From NCBI RefSeq assembly GCF_021653975.1, contig NZ_JAJKFK010000001.1:1022863-1086862 (forward strand): DNA of 64,000 nt. The letters run 5' to 3'. The position numbers and the translations under genes were made by a program. The notes under the pieces were generated by a model that was not told where the DNA came from, ran no database searches, and was given only the letters and a program-made list of their open reading frames with translations. This stretch comes from Amycolatopsis sp. GM8. GTDB lineage: Bacteria; Actinomycetota; Actinomycetes; Mycobacteriales; Pseudonocardiaceae. Below, in pieces: positions 23,946 to 33,591 of this stretch (its first letter is position 1; every line of letters starts with the position of its first letter).

Positions 23946-25019
23946 CTACGTCGTCAGAATCGACCGCAGCCGGCCTACCTGCGACATTCGCCGCTCTGCC
24001 AAGCGGTCCGCCGCAGTCGCCGGTGGTACGCCTTCTGCTTCCGCGAGCGCGAAAACGTCCAGTGTGGTGTTGAAAATCGCGGTGGCCTTGCGCTTTGCGC
24101 GGGCGAAATCGAAACCGTGTAGCTCGTCGCTGACCTGGATGACCCCGCCGGCGTTCACAAGGTAATCAGGCGCGTAAAGGATTCCGCGGTCTTCCAGCTG
24201 CTTTTCGACATCCGGTGTCGCCAGTTGATTGTTCGCCGCACCGCACACGATTTCGGCCCGCAGTACCGGCACCGTCCGGTCGTTCAGCGCGCCGCCCAGC
24301 GCGCAGGGGGCGAACACGTCCAGCGGCGAAGCGGCCAGGGCATCGGCGTCCGGTGCGACTTCGACTTCCGGGTGCGCCGCCCGTACCCGCTCGATCGCCG
24401 CCGGGGACACGTCGCTGATCACGACCTGCGCCCCCGCCTCGACGAGGTGGTCGACGAGGATGTGCCCGACCTTCCCGACCCCGGCGACGCCGACCCGCCG
24501 CCCGTTCAGGTCCGTGGTGCCCCAGCGGTGCGACGCGGACGCGCGCAGGCCTTGGAACACGCCGAAAGCCGTGAGCACCGAGGAGTCACCGGCCCCGCCG
24601 TCATCGGGCGAGCGGCCCGTCACGAACCGGGATTCGCGCGCCACCACATCCATGTCCTGGACATACGTGCCCACATCGCAAGCCGTGATGTACCGCCCGC
24701 CGAGCGACTGCACGAAACGTCCGTACGCCCGCAGCAGCGCCTCCGTCTTGACGGTCGCGGGGTCACCGATGATCACGGCCTTGCCGCCGCCGAGGTCGAG
24801 CCCGGCGAGCGCGTTCTTGTAGGCCATCCCCTTGGACAGCGCCAGCACATCGGCGAGCGCCTCGTCTTCGGACGCGTACGGGTAGAACCGGGTACCGCCG
24901 AGCGCCGGGCCCAGCGCGGTGGAGTAGATCGCGATGATCGCCTTCAGGCCGGACGCCCGATCCTGGCAGAACACGACCTGTTCATGACCGCTTTCACGGC
25001 CGAAAATCCCATCGGTCAC
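23946..25019 (-). CDS. Leu/Val/Phe/Glu-type amino-acid dehydrogenase (probable valine/leucine dehydrogenase)
   Basis: 357 residues from GTG 25017-25019, preceded by CGAGGAG. The Gly-rich substrate site is [20 protein letters not shown], the catalytic lysine is in [20 protein letters not shown], and the NAD fold is [26 protein letters not shown]-type AANNQLAT ([11 protein letters not shown]) and [10 protein letters not shown] complete the pattern. It should deaminate branched-chain amino acids to 2-oxoacids, a source of acyl-CoA primers in actinomycetes. Val versus Leu preference cannot be read. Confidence 0.88.
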   Translation of the reverse strand: MTDGIFGRESGHEQVVFCQDRASGLKAIIAIYSTALGPALGGTRFYPYASEDEALADVLALSKGMAYKNALAGLDLGGGKAVIIGDPATVKTEALLRAYGRFVQSLGGRYITACDVGTYVQDMDVVARESRFVTGRSPDDGGAGDSSVLTAFGVFQGLRASASHRWGTTDLNGRRVGVAGVGKVGHILVDHLVEAGAQVVISDVSPAAIERVRAAHPEVEVAPDADALAASPLDVFAPCALGGALNDRTVPVLRAEIVCGAANNQLATPDVEKQLEDRGILYAPDYLVNAGGVIQVSDELHGFDFARAKRKATAIFNTTLDVFALAEAEGVPPATAADRLAERRMSQVGRLRSILTT

Positions 25020-25137
25020 GGTTGGTGACTCCTCGTCGATGACGGCCGGCGGCTCGTGGCACCGGCCTGTTCGGTTGTGGTGAGCGGAAAGGTCATTTCC
25101 ACCCACCAGCAACTTAACGCCCCCGGCGGCGCCGCGC

Positions 25138-25863
25138 CTAGAGATCACGCCGGATAGCCCACAACTCGGGAAAGACCGGCCGGAAAAGGGTCCCGCGCAG
25201 GTATTCCGCGCCGGACGAGCCGCCGGTGCCCGACTTGTCACCGATCGTGCGCTCCACCATTTTCACGTGCCGGTAACGCCACTCCTGCATACCTTCGTCA
25301 AGATCCACGAGGTGCTCGGCGACCAGCGCCGGGCCGTCGTCATCGGCATAGACCCGCGCGAGGTCGCCGTCGTAACCCTGGGTCTTCAGGTACGCCTGGA
25401 ACGACTCCCACAGCGACGGCCGCGCCATCGCCTCGACGATCCGCCGCCGTCCCGGGCTGTCCGCCGGGTAGTGCTCGAACGCCCGCTCGTCGCGCCGGCC
25501 GAGCACCGCCTCCAGCTCCCGGAACTGCGCCGACTGGAACCCGCTGGACGCGTCGAGCCGGGCCCGGAAGCTCGTGAACTGGCTCGGCGTCATGGTTTCC
25601 AGCACGTCGATCTGCGCGACCACCACCTTCAGCACGGTCAGGATCCGCCGCAGGGTCCGGATCGCGCGGGCGGTGTCGCCGGCCTCGAGCCGCTGCTGCA
25701 GGTACGCGAGCTCGTGCAGCAACTGCTTGAACCACAGCTCGTACACCTGGTGGATGACGATGAACAGCATCTCGTCGTGCTCGTCGGAGCGCGGCCGCTG
25801 CGCGCCGAGGATCTCGTCGAGCGCGAGGTAGGACGTGTACGTCATTGAGGCGTCTTGTGCCAT
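25138..25863 (-). CDS. kynA: Tryptophan 2,3-dioxygenase
   Basis: 241 residues. The heme-pocket segment [20 protein letters not shown] (about 30-49) is diagnostic, as are the axial-His region [17 protein letters not shown] and [11 protein letters not shown] near the C-terminus. It opens the indole ring of tryptophan to N-formylkynurenine. It follows a RidA gene by four bases. No kynureninase or formamidase is in view, so the rest of the pathway is elsewhere. Confidence 0.93.
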   Translation of the reverse strand: MAQDASMTYTSYLALDEILGAQRPRSDEHDEMLFIVIHQVYELWFKQLLHELAYLQQRLEAGDTARAIRTLRRILTVLKVVVAQIDVLETMTPSQFTSFRARLDASSGFQSAQFRELEAVLGRRDERAFEHYPADSPGRRRIVEAMARPSLWESFQAYLKTQGYDGDLARVYADDDGPALVAEHLVDLDEGMQEWRYRHVKMVERTIGDKSGTGGSSGAEYLRGTLFRPVFPELWAIRRDL

Positions 25864-25867
25864 GCCG

Positions 25868-26263
25868 TCAGGCTAAGGCGGCGGTGACGTCCAGCTCGAC
25901 AAGCTGGCCCGGGAAACCCAAGCAGGTCACCCCCAGCAGGGTGCTCGCCGTGCTGAAGGCGGGTCCGAGCGCGGACTCCGTGAGCCGCCGCCAGACCGCC
26001 GACAGGTCCGGGCGATCGGCGCTCGCGACGTAGATCGTCGTACGTACGACGTCCTCCCGCGTGGCGCCCCCATCCGCAAGGGCCAGCAGGGTGTTCGCGA
26101 CGATCTGGTCCGTCTGGTCGAGCAGGCCCGGCGGGACGGAACCGTCGGGCGCGAGCGGGCACTGGCCGGCGAGGAACACGAGCCGCCGGGCTTCGACGGT
26201 GGTGACGTGGTGGTATCCGGGCGTCGCGTGCAGGCCGGGCGGGTTGCGGCGTTCAATGGTCAC
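25868..26263 (-). CDS. RidA/YjgF-family protein
   Basis: 131 residues from GTG 26261-26263. The family strand RRLVFLAGQCPLAPDGSV and the C-terminal VTCLGFPGQLVELDVTAAL are clear; the usual catalytic Arg near the C-terminus is not obvious in this copy, so it may be a non-archetypal Rid protein. RidA hydrolyses reactive enamines/imines from amino-acid metabolism. Coupling to tryptophan dioxygenase suggests a role in that catabolic branch. Confidence 0.85.
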   Translation of the reverse strand: MTIERRNPPGLHATPGYHHVTTVEARRLVFLAGQCPLAPDGSVPPGLLDQTDQIVANTLLALADGGATREDVVRTTIYVASADRPDLSAVWRRLTESALGPAFSTASTLLGVTCLGFPGQLVELDVTAALA

Positions 26264-26291
26264 CGGCCCACCATGTCAGGCGCCCACCATC

Positions 26292-26304
26292 GTCCACAAT
26301 GGAC
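26292..26304. repeat. 13-bp palindrome GTCCA-CAA-TGGAC upstream of ridA
   Basis: A perfect copy of the second recurrent palindrome, 28 bp upstream of the ridA start, the one perfect copy found between genes. It could be an operator for the ridA-kynA pair. Confidence 0.55.
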
Positions 26305-26475
26305 ATAACTGTGAGCCGTCGGGTCTATTTTTTCACTTTTGGGTGAAATGCCCCTTTACCTACGAAGTATGGGAATCGGACTTCGGCTCGTCGGGCGACT
26401 TTTTTCTTCCCCTGAAGGGTTTTCGCATCTAATCTCTCCGCAGTTCCGCTTTCACGTCAAGAGGGGAAGTCCTCA

Positions 26476-28410
26476 GTGCGAAGAACCCTTACCCTTTTCG
26501 TCTCGCTCGCCCTCGTGGGTGGTGCGGCGGCCGCGATTCCCGCGACCGCGTCCGCACAAGGACGTGCGGTGATCCCGCTGTCCCACCCGCTCTGGGCCAC
26601 TCCGCAGGCCAAGGTCGCCGACACCACGCCGTCGGCCAAGCTGAACTTCCGCGTGTACCTGGCGATGCGTGACCAGGCGGGCGCGGAATCCGCGGCGCAG
26701 GCTGTCAGCGATCCGTCGAGCCAGACGTATCGCCAGTACCTGGACCCGAACCAGGTCCGCGACCGGTTCGCCGCCGGCGACACCACGGTGAAGTCGGTGC
26801 GCGACTGGCTTGCCGGCAGCGGTTTCGCGATCGGCGACGTGCCTTCGAACAAGGCGTACGTCGAGGCGACCGGTACCGCTGACCAGGTGGAGAAGGCGTT
26901 CTCGGTCGACCTCGCCAAGTACAAGGTCGAGGGCCAGGTTCTGCGGGCCGCCGACAAGGAGCTGTCGGTGCCCGCGGCGCTGGCGAGCGACGTGCTCGGC
27001 GTCGTCGGCGTCGACCAGGCCACGCAGCTGCTCAAGCCCGACCACACCGACGGCACCCCGAGCGACGTGCCGCCCGCGGCCGGCTTCCGCAACGCGCCGC
27101 CGTGCAGCAGCTACTACGGCCAGAAGACCGACACCACCGACCCGGCCTACAACGGCAAGAACCTGCCGTACGCGCCGTGTGGTTACACCCCGGCGCAGCT
27201 GCGTTCGGCGTACGGCATCGACCAGGCGCACGCGGACGGCAAGGGCACCACAGTGGCCATTGTGGACGCTTTCGCCTCGCCGACGCTGTACGCGGACGCG
27301 TCCCAGTACGCCAAGCGCAACGACCCGGGAAACCCGCTCACCAAGGCGCAGTTCTCGGAGAAGATCTTCCCGACCAACCCGGAGCTGGAGCCGCCGGACC
27401 AGTGTGACGCCGCCGGCTGGTACGGCGAGCAGACGCTGGACGTCGAGGCCGTGCACGCCATGGCCCCGGGCGCGAAGATCCTCTACGTGGGCAGTTCCGA
27501 CTGCCAGGACTCGTCCCTGGACCAGGCCCTGAACTGGATCGTCGCCGGGCACAACGCCGACATCATCAGCAACTCCTACGGTGACGCGGGCGAGGACATC
27601 CCCGCCTCCGAGGTCCGCGTGTGGAACCAGATCGCGATCCAGGCCGCGCTCGAGGGCATCGGCGTCTACTTCTCCTCCGGTGACAGCGGTGACGAGGCAG
27701 CCCGTCTCGGCACCCCGTCCGCCGACTTCCCGGCGTCGGGCTCGTGGGTGACCGCGGTCGGCGGCACCAGCCTCGCGGTCGGCAAGGACGGCAAGAAGCT
27801 GTTCGAAACCGGCTGGGAGACCGGCAAGAGCACCCTCACCAACGGTGCGTACGTGCCCGGCGCGCCCGGGGCGTACACCTCCGGTTCCGGTGGCGGCACC
27901 AGTGTCCTGTTCGACCAGCCCTTCTACCAGAAGGGAATCGTGCCGGACGCACTGTCCACTCAGAACCAGCACGGGAACCACAAGGGCCGCGTCGTGCCCG
28001 ACATCTCGGCGGTCGGTGACCCCAACACCGGCTTCCTCGTCGGCCAGACCCAGACCTTCCCGGACGGCGTGTACTACGACCAGTACCGCCTGGGTGGGAC
28101 GAGCCTGTCGTCGCCGCTGCTCGCGGGGATCATGGCGGTGTCGGACAGCCTGACGCACTTCCACCACGGGTTCGTGAACCCGCTGGCGTACCAGGCCGCC
28201 TCGCACACGCCGGCGATCAGCGACGTCAAGCACGTGGACGCCGCGGTGCAGCGGGTCGACTACGCCAACTCGGTCGACGCCACGAACGGGCTGATCACCT
28301 CGGCCCGGACGTTCGACTGGCCGAACCTGGCGATCCACACCACGGGTGGCTACGACAACGTCACCGGCCTCGGCTCGCCGAACGGCCTGGCGTTCCTCCT
28401 GTTGCCGTAA
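26476..28410 (+). CDS. Secreted S53-family peptidase (sedolisin/kumamolisin type)
   Basis: 644 residues from GTG 26476 with GAGGGGAAG upstream. A signal peptide covers about 1-28 (ending ATASAQG). A Pro-kumamolisin activation domain spans about 35-185. In the catalytic domain Glu318 and Asp322 lie in GEQTLDVEAVHAMAPGA and Ser543 in GGTSLSSPLLAG; the C-terminal VTGLGSPNG belongs to the calcium site. It should be an acid-active endopeptidase released outside the cell. The 170-bp gap before it contains a 6-6-6 inverted repeat (TTTCAC-N6-GTGAAA, 26331-26348). Confidence 0.93.
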   Translation: MRRTLTLFVSLALVGGAAAAIPATASAQGRAVIPLSHPLWATPQAKVADTTPSAKLNFRVYLAMRDQAGAESAAQAVSDPSSQTYRQYLDPNQVRDRFAAGDTTVKSVRDWLAGSGFAIGDVPSNKAYVEATGTADQVEKAFSVDLAKYKVEGQVLRAADKELSVPAALASDVLGVVGVDQATQLLKPDHTDGTPSDVPPAAGFRNAPPCSSYYGQKTDTTDPAYNGKNLPYAPCGYTPAQLRSAYGIDQAHADGKGTTVAIVDAFASPTLYADASQYAKRNDPGNPLTKAQFSEKIFPTNPELEPPDQCDAAGWYGEQTLDVEAVHAMAPGAKILYVGSSDCQDSSLDQALNWIVAGHNADIISNSYGDAGEDIPASEVRVWNQIAIQAALEGIGVYFSSGDSGDEAARLGTPSADFPASGSWVTAVGGTSLAVGKDGKKLFETGWETGKSTLTNGAYVPGAPGAYTSGSGGGTSVLFDQPFYQKGIVPDALSTQNQHGNHKGRVVPDISAVGDPNTGFLVGQTQTFPDGVYYDQYRLGGTSLSSPLLAGIMAVSDSLTHFHHGFVNPLAYQAASHTPAISDVKHVDAAVQRVDYANSVDATNGLITSARTFDWPNLAIHTTGGYDNVTGLGSPNGLAFLLLP

Positions 28411-28421
28411 CACGGTTCGGA

Positions 28422-28459
28422 GAAAGGGCCGGCTTCTGCCAAGGGAAGCCGGCCCTTTC
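28422..28459 (+). terminator. Terminator of the S53 peptidase gene
   Basis: A perfect 15-bp stem (GAAAGGGCCGGCTTC and its complement) with an 8-nt loop, starting 11 bp after the stop codon. Confidence 0.92.
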
Positions 28460-28529
28460 GTATGCGCGACCGGGTACGTCTGATGGTCCGGACGGGCAAG
28501 ATCGCCGGGCCCGCAATGTGCTGCCGCGT

Positions 28530-29366
28530 ATGAATGAATTGGTGATGAACTTTTCGCCACTCTCGGCTGATCGTGCTGAAACCGATGCCGTCGTCGATCA
28601 GGCGGCCGCGGCGGACGGGCACACGCGCGCCGCGCTCAGGCTGGAACTCCGGCGTATCGGCGACGCCACGGTCATCGCGGCGCGCGGCGGTGTCGACAAG
28701 TTTCCCAGCCGGGTCTACCGGCTCGGCTACGAGCGGCCGGTCACCGGGGACGCCGTGGCTGGTATCTGCGAATGGCTCGAAGAGACCGCCATCCCCCGTG
28801 CCGTCTTCACGATCGACCCGCTCGCGCTGCCCGATGACTGGGCCGAGATCTGTACCAAGCTGAACATCTCCGCGGGACCGCGGATGATCAAGCTGGCGAC
28901 CACGCCGGGCGTCGTGCTCACCCACGCCGGCCAGGTCGAGCTCGACCCGTCGCTGCGGGTGGCACTGGTCGGCCGGAACCGTGCCCGCGAGTGGGCGACG
29001 GCCACCGAACTCGCCACGGAAACCACGCCCGCCGCCATCCTCGCCCTCCGAGCGGCCTCGATCGGCAGGCCTGGGTGGCGTGCGGTGGCGGCCTTCGACG
29101 GCGACCGGATCGTCGCCACCGGGAAGCTGCATGTCCACGGGGACACCGGTTACCTGATGAGCGACACCACGATTCCCGGATACCGCAACCGAGGTGCGCA
29201 GACCGCGCTGCTCGTCGAGCGGGCCCGGCTGGCCACCGAAACCGGCTGCCGCTGGCTCGTCGTCGATACGGACGGCCCGGGGACCGCCCTGAACAACTTG
29301 CTGCGACTCGGGTTCGAGCAGCTGTACGAGCGCCCGCAGTGGCTATGGCAGGCCGCCGGTTCCTAA
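28530..29366 (+). CDS. GNAT-family N-acetyltransferase (C-terminal GNAT domain)
   Basis: 278 residues from ATG 28530; a GTG at 28518 and an ATG at 28545 are alternatives and none has a good ribosome-binding site. The first ~150 residues form an uncharacterised domain. The C-terminal half has a GNAT core (AAFDGDRIVATGKLHVHGDT, then GYRNRGAQTALLVERAR and LNNLLRLGFEQLYERP). Two-domain proteins of this kind occur widely in bacteria without known substrate. Its end overlaps the converging dehydrogenase gene by 4 bp. Confidence 0.78.
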   Translation: MNELVMNFSPLSADRAETDAVVDQAAAADGHTRAALRLELRRIGDATVIAARGGVDKFPSRVYRLGYERPVTGDAVAGICEWLEETAIPRAVFTIDPLALPDDWAEICTKLNISAGPRMIKLATTPGVVLTHAGQVELDPSLRVALVGRNRAREWATATELATETTPAAILALRAASIGRPGWRAVAAFDGDRIVATGKLHVHGDTGYLMSDTTIPGYRNRGAQTALLVERARLATETGCRWLVVDTDGPGTALNNLLRLGFEQLYERPQWLWQAAGS

Positions 29367-32200
29367 GGCGTCTCGTCCTTGGTGGGCGGGCGGAGTGCGG
29401 CGCGGACCAGCTCCGCGAGGTGGACGGCGGTCCGCTCGGACTCCTGGGCGATCTGGGTGCGGCAGCTGAAACCGTTGGAGATGACAACGGTTTCTGCCGC
29501 GGCGTCGCGGATCGCGGGCAGCATCCGGTCCTCGGCCACCGCGACGGACACGTCGTAGTGCCCGCGCTCGAAGCCGAAGTTGCCGGCCAGCCCACAGCAG
29601 CCGGAGTCCATTGTGGAGTTCCGGATACCGGCCCGCGCCATGAGCTTCTCGTCGGCGCCGAAACCGAGTTCGGCGTGCTGGTGGCAGTGCACCTGGGTGA
29701 TGGCGTCGATGTCCAGGTCCCGCAAGGGAAGTTCGGCGTCGGCGAGCAGTTCGGCGAACGTGCGGGTGCGCCGGGCGAGCAGAGCCGCTGTCTCGTCGCC
29801 GGGCATGAGGTGCCCGAGGTCGCCACGGAACAGCGCGGTGCAGCTGGGCTCAAGACCGACCACTTCGTACCCGGCGTCGAGGTAGGGCTTGAGGACTGAA
29901 AGCGTTTTCCGCAACACTCGCTTCGCCATGCCCAGCTGTCCGGTGGAGACCCAGGTCAGTCCACAACAGACATTCTGTTCCGGCACGACCACCTGGTAGC
30001 CCGCGGCTTCCAGCACCTCGGTCGCCGCGTGCAGCACCTGCGGCGTGAGATAGTTGTTGAACGAGTCCGGCCACAGCACGACGGGTTTGCCGCCGTCGCG
30101 CCGCTTGCGCGAACGCGTGTACGGCTTGTCGGCGAACGTCGGCAACTGCCGTTCCGCCGCGATACCGCCGAGTCGTTTGACGAGCGCGGCGACGCGCGGC
30201 CGGCGCAGCACGGCGTTGGCGAACTTCGGTGCCAGCGCGGAGAAGCGCAACCACAGCGGGAGCCAGCCCATCGAGTAGTGCGACAACGGCCGGATCCGGC
30301 CCTGGTAATGGTGGTGCTGAAACTCGGCCTTGTAGGTCGCCATATCGACATCGACCGGACAGTCGGAGAGACATCCCTTGCAGGACAAGCAAAGGTCGAG
30401 TGCGTCGCGTACCTCTTCGGACCGCCAGCCGTCGGTGATCAGCTCGCCGTTGATCATCTCGGCGAGCAGGTGCGCGCGCCCGCGGGTCGAGTGCTTCTCC
30501 TCGCGGGTGGCGCGGTAGCTCGGGCACATCACGCCGCCACCGCCGGTGTTGCGGCATTTGCCGACGCCGACGCACCGGCGCATCGCCTCGCCGAAACTGC
30601 CGTGGTCGTGCGGATATCCCAGCACCACCGGGACATTCGCCGCGCGCACGCGGATGTCCGCGTCCACCGGCCGCGGTTTCACCAGCACGCCGGGGTTCAT
30701 CCGGTTGTCCGGGTCGAAGATTCCCTTGAACCGCTCGAACAACGCCATCATCTCGGCGCTGTACATCCGCGGCAGCAACTCCGACCGCGCCTGCCCGTCG
30801 CCGTGCTCGCCGGACAGTGACCCGCCGTGCGCGGCGACCAGGTCGGCCGCGTCCTCCAGGAACGACCGGAAGTCCGCGACCCCCGGCTTCGTCAGCAGGT
30901 CGAAGTCGATCCGCATGTGCAGGCAGCCCTCGCCGAAATGGCCGTACACCACGGTTTTCCGGCCGTGCCGGGCCAGCAGCTGCTTGAACTCGCGCAGGTA
31001 CGAGCCGAGCCGGTCCGGCGGCACCGCCGCGTCCTCCCAGCCCGGCCATCCCTCGGAACCGTCGGACATCCGGGTCGCGAGACCGGCGCCTTCCTCGCGA
31101 ATACGCCACAATCGGCGCTGTGCCACGGGATCTGTCACCACCACATGCGGGCGCCGCAGTTCGCGGGCCAGCTCCTCGGCCCGCTGCCGCGCGTCTTCCC
31201 CGGCCAGCTCGACCAGCAGCCAGGCCTGCCCGTCCGGGAGGTCCGAACCGGTCACGCCGGGCAGTGCGATGTCGATCCCTTCCACGGTAAGGGGATTCCT
31301 GGTCAGGATGGCAGGCACGGCATCGGCCGCTTCCACATCGGTGCCGAAGCCGAACACGGCCAGCGCGCGGTGCCGGGGCAGGTCGACCAGCTGTACCGTC
31401 GCGTCGAGGACGGTCACGCAGGTGCCCTCGCTGCCTACGAGGGCGCGGGCGACGTTGAACCCGTTCTCCGGCAACAGATGTTCGAGCCCGTAACCGGAGA
31501 CGCGGCGGCCCCACCCGGATAACTCGTTGCGCAGCAAGGCAAGATTTCCGTCCACGAGATCGCGCAGCTCGCGGAACACCCGGCCTTCGGTGCCCGGCAG
31601 CGCGGCACGACTGTCCACTTCGGACCGCGAGGTCGCGCCGACGGTCAACCGTGTGCCGTCGTAGAGCAGGACGTCCATGCTCTCCAGGTTGTCCGCCGTG
31701 CGGCCCCACGCCACGGAATGCGAGCCGCACGCGTTGTTGCCGATCATGCCGCCGATCGTGCAGCGCGAATGCGTGGACGGGTCGGGCCCGAACCGCAGGC
31801 CGTGCGGCGCGGCGACGGCCTGCAGGTCGTCGAGCACCGTGCCGGGTGCGACCCGGGCCAGGTGGCCGTCCAGCTCGTGTACCCCGCTGAAGTAGCGAGA
31901 GGTGTCCAGCACCAGGCCGGGGCCGCACGAGTTGCCCGCGATGCTGGTGCCGCCGCCGCGCGCGATGACGGGCGCCCCGGCCTCGCGGCAGGCGGCGACG
32001 GTCGCGACCACGTCGTCGGCCGTTCTCGGCCGGACCACGCCGAGCGGCGCGTGCCGGTAGTTGGAGGCGTCGGTGGTGTAAAGCGCGAGGGTGCCGGCGT
32101 CGAAGGCCGCGTCCTGGCCGGTCAGAAGCTCACGGATGTCACGCACTCCCCTATTGAAACACCCCGTCGTGCCGCCCACCGGAACGATGCTCTTGCTCAC
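29363..32200 (-). CDS. FAD-linked oxidase fused to Fe-S/CCG domains (D-lactate/D-2-hydroxyacid dehydrogenase family)
   Basis: 945 residues. An FAD-binding PCMH domain occupies about 45-270 (APVIARGGGTSIAGNSCGPG, TIGGMIGNNACGSHSVAWGR), followed by the FAD-oxidase C-domain with YGHFGEGCLHMRIDFDL. Two cysteine clusters for [4Fe-4S] follow near residue 540 (CVGVGKC) and 603 (CLSCKGCLSDCP). Two CCG-type motifs close the protein (NVCCGLTWVSTGQ, SGCCGLAGNFGFERG). It oxidises a 2-hydroxyacid and passes electrons to the chain. A GTG 54 bases downstream is a possible start, but the ATG has the better-spaced GGGGA. Confidence 0.88.
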   Translation of the reverse strand: MSKSIVPVGGTTGCFNRGVRDIRELLTGQDAAFDAGTLALYTTDASNYRHAPLGVVRPRTADDVVATVAACREAGAPVIARGGGTSIAGNSCGPGLVLDTSRYFSGVHELDGHLARVAPGTVLDDLQAVAAPHGLRFGPDPSTHSRCTIGGMIGNNACGSHSVAWGRTADNLESMDVLLYDGTRLTVGATSRSEVDSRAALPGTEGRVFRELRDLVDGNLALLRNELSGWGRRVSGYGLEHLLPENGFNVARALVGSEGTCVTVLDATVQLVDLPRHRALAVFGFGTDVEAADAVPAILTRNPLTVEGIDIALPGVTGSDLPDGQAWLLVELAGEDARQRAEELARELRRPHVVVTDPVAQRRLWRIREEGAGLATRMSDGSEGWPGWEDAAVPPDRLGSYLREFKQLLARHGRKTVVYGHFGEGCLHMRIDFDLLTKPGVADFRSFLEDAADLVAAHGGSLSGEHGDGQARSELLPRMYSAEMMALFERFKGIFDPDNRMNPGVLVKPRPVDADIRVRAANVPVVLGYPHDHGSFGEAMRRCVGVGKCRNTGGGGVMCPSYRATREEKHSTRGRAHLLAEMINGELITDGWRSEEVRDALDLCLSCKGCLSDCPVDVDMATYKAEFQHHHYQGRIRPLSHYSMGWLPLWLRFSALAPKFANAVLRRPRVAALVKRLGGIAAERQLPTFADKPYTRSRKRRDGGKPVVLWPDSFNNYLTPQVLHAATEVLEAAGYQVVVPEQNVCCGLTWVSTGQLGMAKRVLRKTLSVLKPYLDAGYEVVGLEPSCTALFRGDLGHLMPGDETAALLARRTRTFAELLADAELPLRDLDIDAITQVHCHQHAELGFGADEKLMARAGIRNSTMDSGCCGLAGNFGFERGHYDVSVAVAEDRMLPAIRDAAAETVVISNGFSCRTQIAQESERTAVHLAELVRAALRPPTKDETP

Positions 32201-32228
32201 ATGTCCATCCCCGGCTTAGCTGGGGACC

Positions 32229-33014
32229 ATGGAGAACTCATCGGTCCGTGATGCCGCCGCGCGCCTGCTTCTCGCGCATGAGAAGGGCGAGCCGACGGCG
32301 CCGGTGATCGAGTCGTTCCCCGAGGCGACGATCGCCGACGCCTACCAGATCCAGCAGGAGCAGGTGCGCACCTGGGTCGGGCAGGGCGACGCGATCAAGG
32401 GGCACAAGGTCGGGCTCGCCTCGAAGGCCATGCAGCAGCAGATGGGTGTCGACCAGCCGGACTACGGGCACCTGCTGGCGAGCATGTTCCACCTCGAGCA
32501 CCAGCCGATCAGCGCGGCGTCGTTCGTGCAGCCGCGCGTCGAGCCGGAGATCGCGTTCGTCCTCGGGAAGCGGCTGAGCGGCCCCGGTGTGACGGTCGCG
32601 GACGCGATCCGCGCGGTGGACTTCGTGGTGCCGTCGCTGGAGATCGTGGCTTCGCGGATCACGGACTGGAAGATCTCGATCGTCGACACGATCGCGGACA
32701 ACGCCTCCTCGGGCGGGGTGGTGCTGGGCAGCAAGCCCACCGCACTGTCCGATGTGGACCTTCGGCTGGTGGGCTGCACGCTGCAGATCGGCAGCGAGAT
32801 CGTGGCCACCGGTGCCGGCGCGGCCGTGCTCGGCTCGCCGATCAACGCCCTCGTCTGGCTGGCGAACACGGTCGGCCCGCTGGGCGTGGACCTGGAGCCC
32901 GGCCACGTGATCCTGCCCGGCTCGATGACCCGGGCCTTCCCCGTGCAGGCGGGCGACACCGTGTTCGCGGACATGGGCGCGCTGGGCACGGTCACCGCGG
33001 TCTTCACGGACTGA
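32229..33014 (+). CDS. 2-oxopent-4-enoate hydratase / FAH-family decarboxylase-hydratase
   Basis: 261 residues. GHKVGLASKAMQQQMGVDQP and the metal-binding VEPEIAFVLGKRL are hallmarks of the MhpD/DmpE family, with LEIVASRITDWKISIVDTIA following. It adds water to 2-hydroxypenta-2,4-dienoate in meta-cleavage pathways. No other meta-cleavage gene (extradiol dioxygenase, aldolase, acylating aldehyde dehydrogenase) is nearby, so the physiological substrate is uncertain. Its start diverges from the FAD/Fe-S dehydrogenase across 28 bp. Confidence 0.87.
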   Translation: MENSSVRDAAARLLLAHEKGEPTAPVIESFPEATIADAYQIQQEQVRTWVGQGDAIKGHKVGLASKAMQQQMGVDQPDYGHLLASMFHLEHQPISAASFVQPRVEPEIAFVLGKRLSGPGVTVADAIRAVDFVVPSLEIVASRITDWKISIVDTIADNASSGGVVLGSKPTALSDVDLRLVGCTLQIGSEIVATGAGAAVLGSPINALVWLANTVGPLGVDLEPGHVILPGSMTRAFPVQAGDTVFADMGALGTVTAVFTD

Positions 33015-33591
33015 ACCGGACGTAGAAACCGCGCGGGAACTGGGGACTCGCGGTGCTCGCGAGGTGGTCTCGACCGTGGCTTGAGTAACACTACGGTTAC
33101 CGCCTCGCGCGGCACACTCGTGGAGTGAATCGATCACGGGGGACCTGTTCGAACGCCATCTGACCTGGTCAGACCTGGTGCGACGGGCACCTAGCGCAAG
33201 AACCCCCGCAGTCAATGATCGCGTGGCATTTCCCACGCGGGGCGATCGACGTGTGTCGATAACAGCCAATTCACACTACTGTCATAAGACCCGGCGAACC
33301 CGGGGGGACGACCACGCCGTGGAAACGGGCCCACCACCGGGTTCCTCGGCTGTACCCAAGACCGACGCACAACGACCTGCATACCGACGACCCCAGCGGC
33401 CACCCAACGACGTGTGGCCGGGCGATGACTTCTGCGCTGACGCGTACCCACGTGCCGTTTCGCTCGCAGTCACTGCCCGTTTTTCTTTCTCGACTGACCA
33501 TCGCGGCCCGGGACCATGCCGTTAGCCAGGTCTGCCAGACCTGCCCGATCGGGTGAACCCGTGCCGCCGACGCCCAAGGAGGCGGCCAGCC
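33015..33591 (+). promoter_or_regulatory. 577-bp gene-free leader of gltB, rich in inverted repeats
   Basis: No credible gene is present. Inverted repeats are GTAAC-N6-GTTAC (33085-33100), CTGACC-T-GGTCAG (33160-33172), CGCGTGG-N6-CCACGCG (33220-33239) and AGGTCTG-C-CAGACCT (33528-33542). The gltB ribosome-binding site, AAGGAGG, lies near 33576. A promoter was not confidently located. The first repeat could be a regulator site and the last three RNA hairpins. Confidence 0.5.

Noticed and set aside
33085..33100. GlnR box upstream of gltB (GTAAC-N6-GTTAC)
   Set aside because: Only one pair of half-sites, and the second half departs from the remembered GAAAC form; kept as an inverted repeat, not called GlnR.
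33178..33525. 115-codon frame in the gltB leader
   Set aside because: Composition is not protein-like, it lacks a ribosome-binding site and overlaps the inverted repeats.
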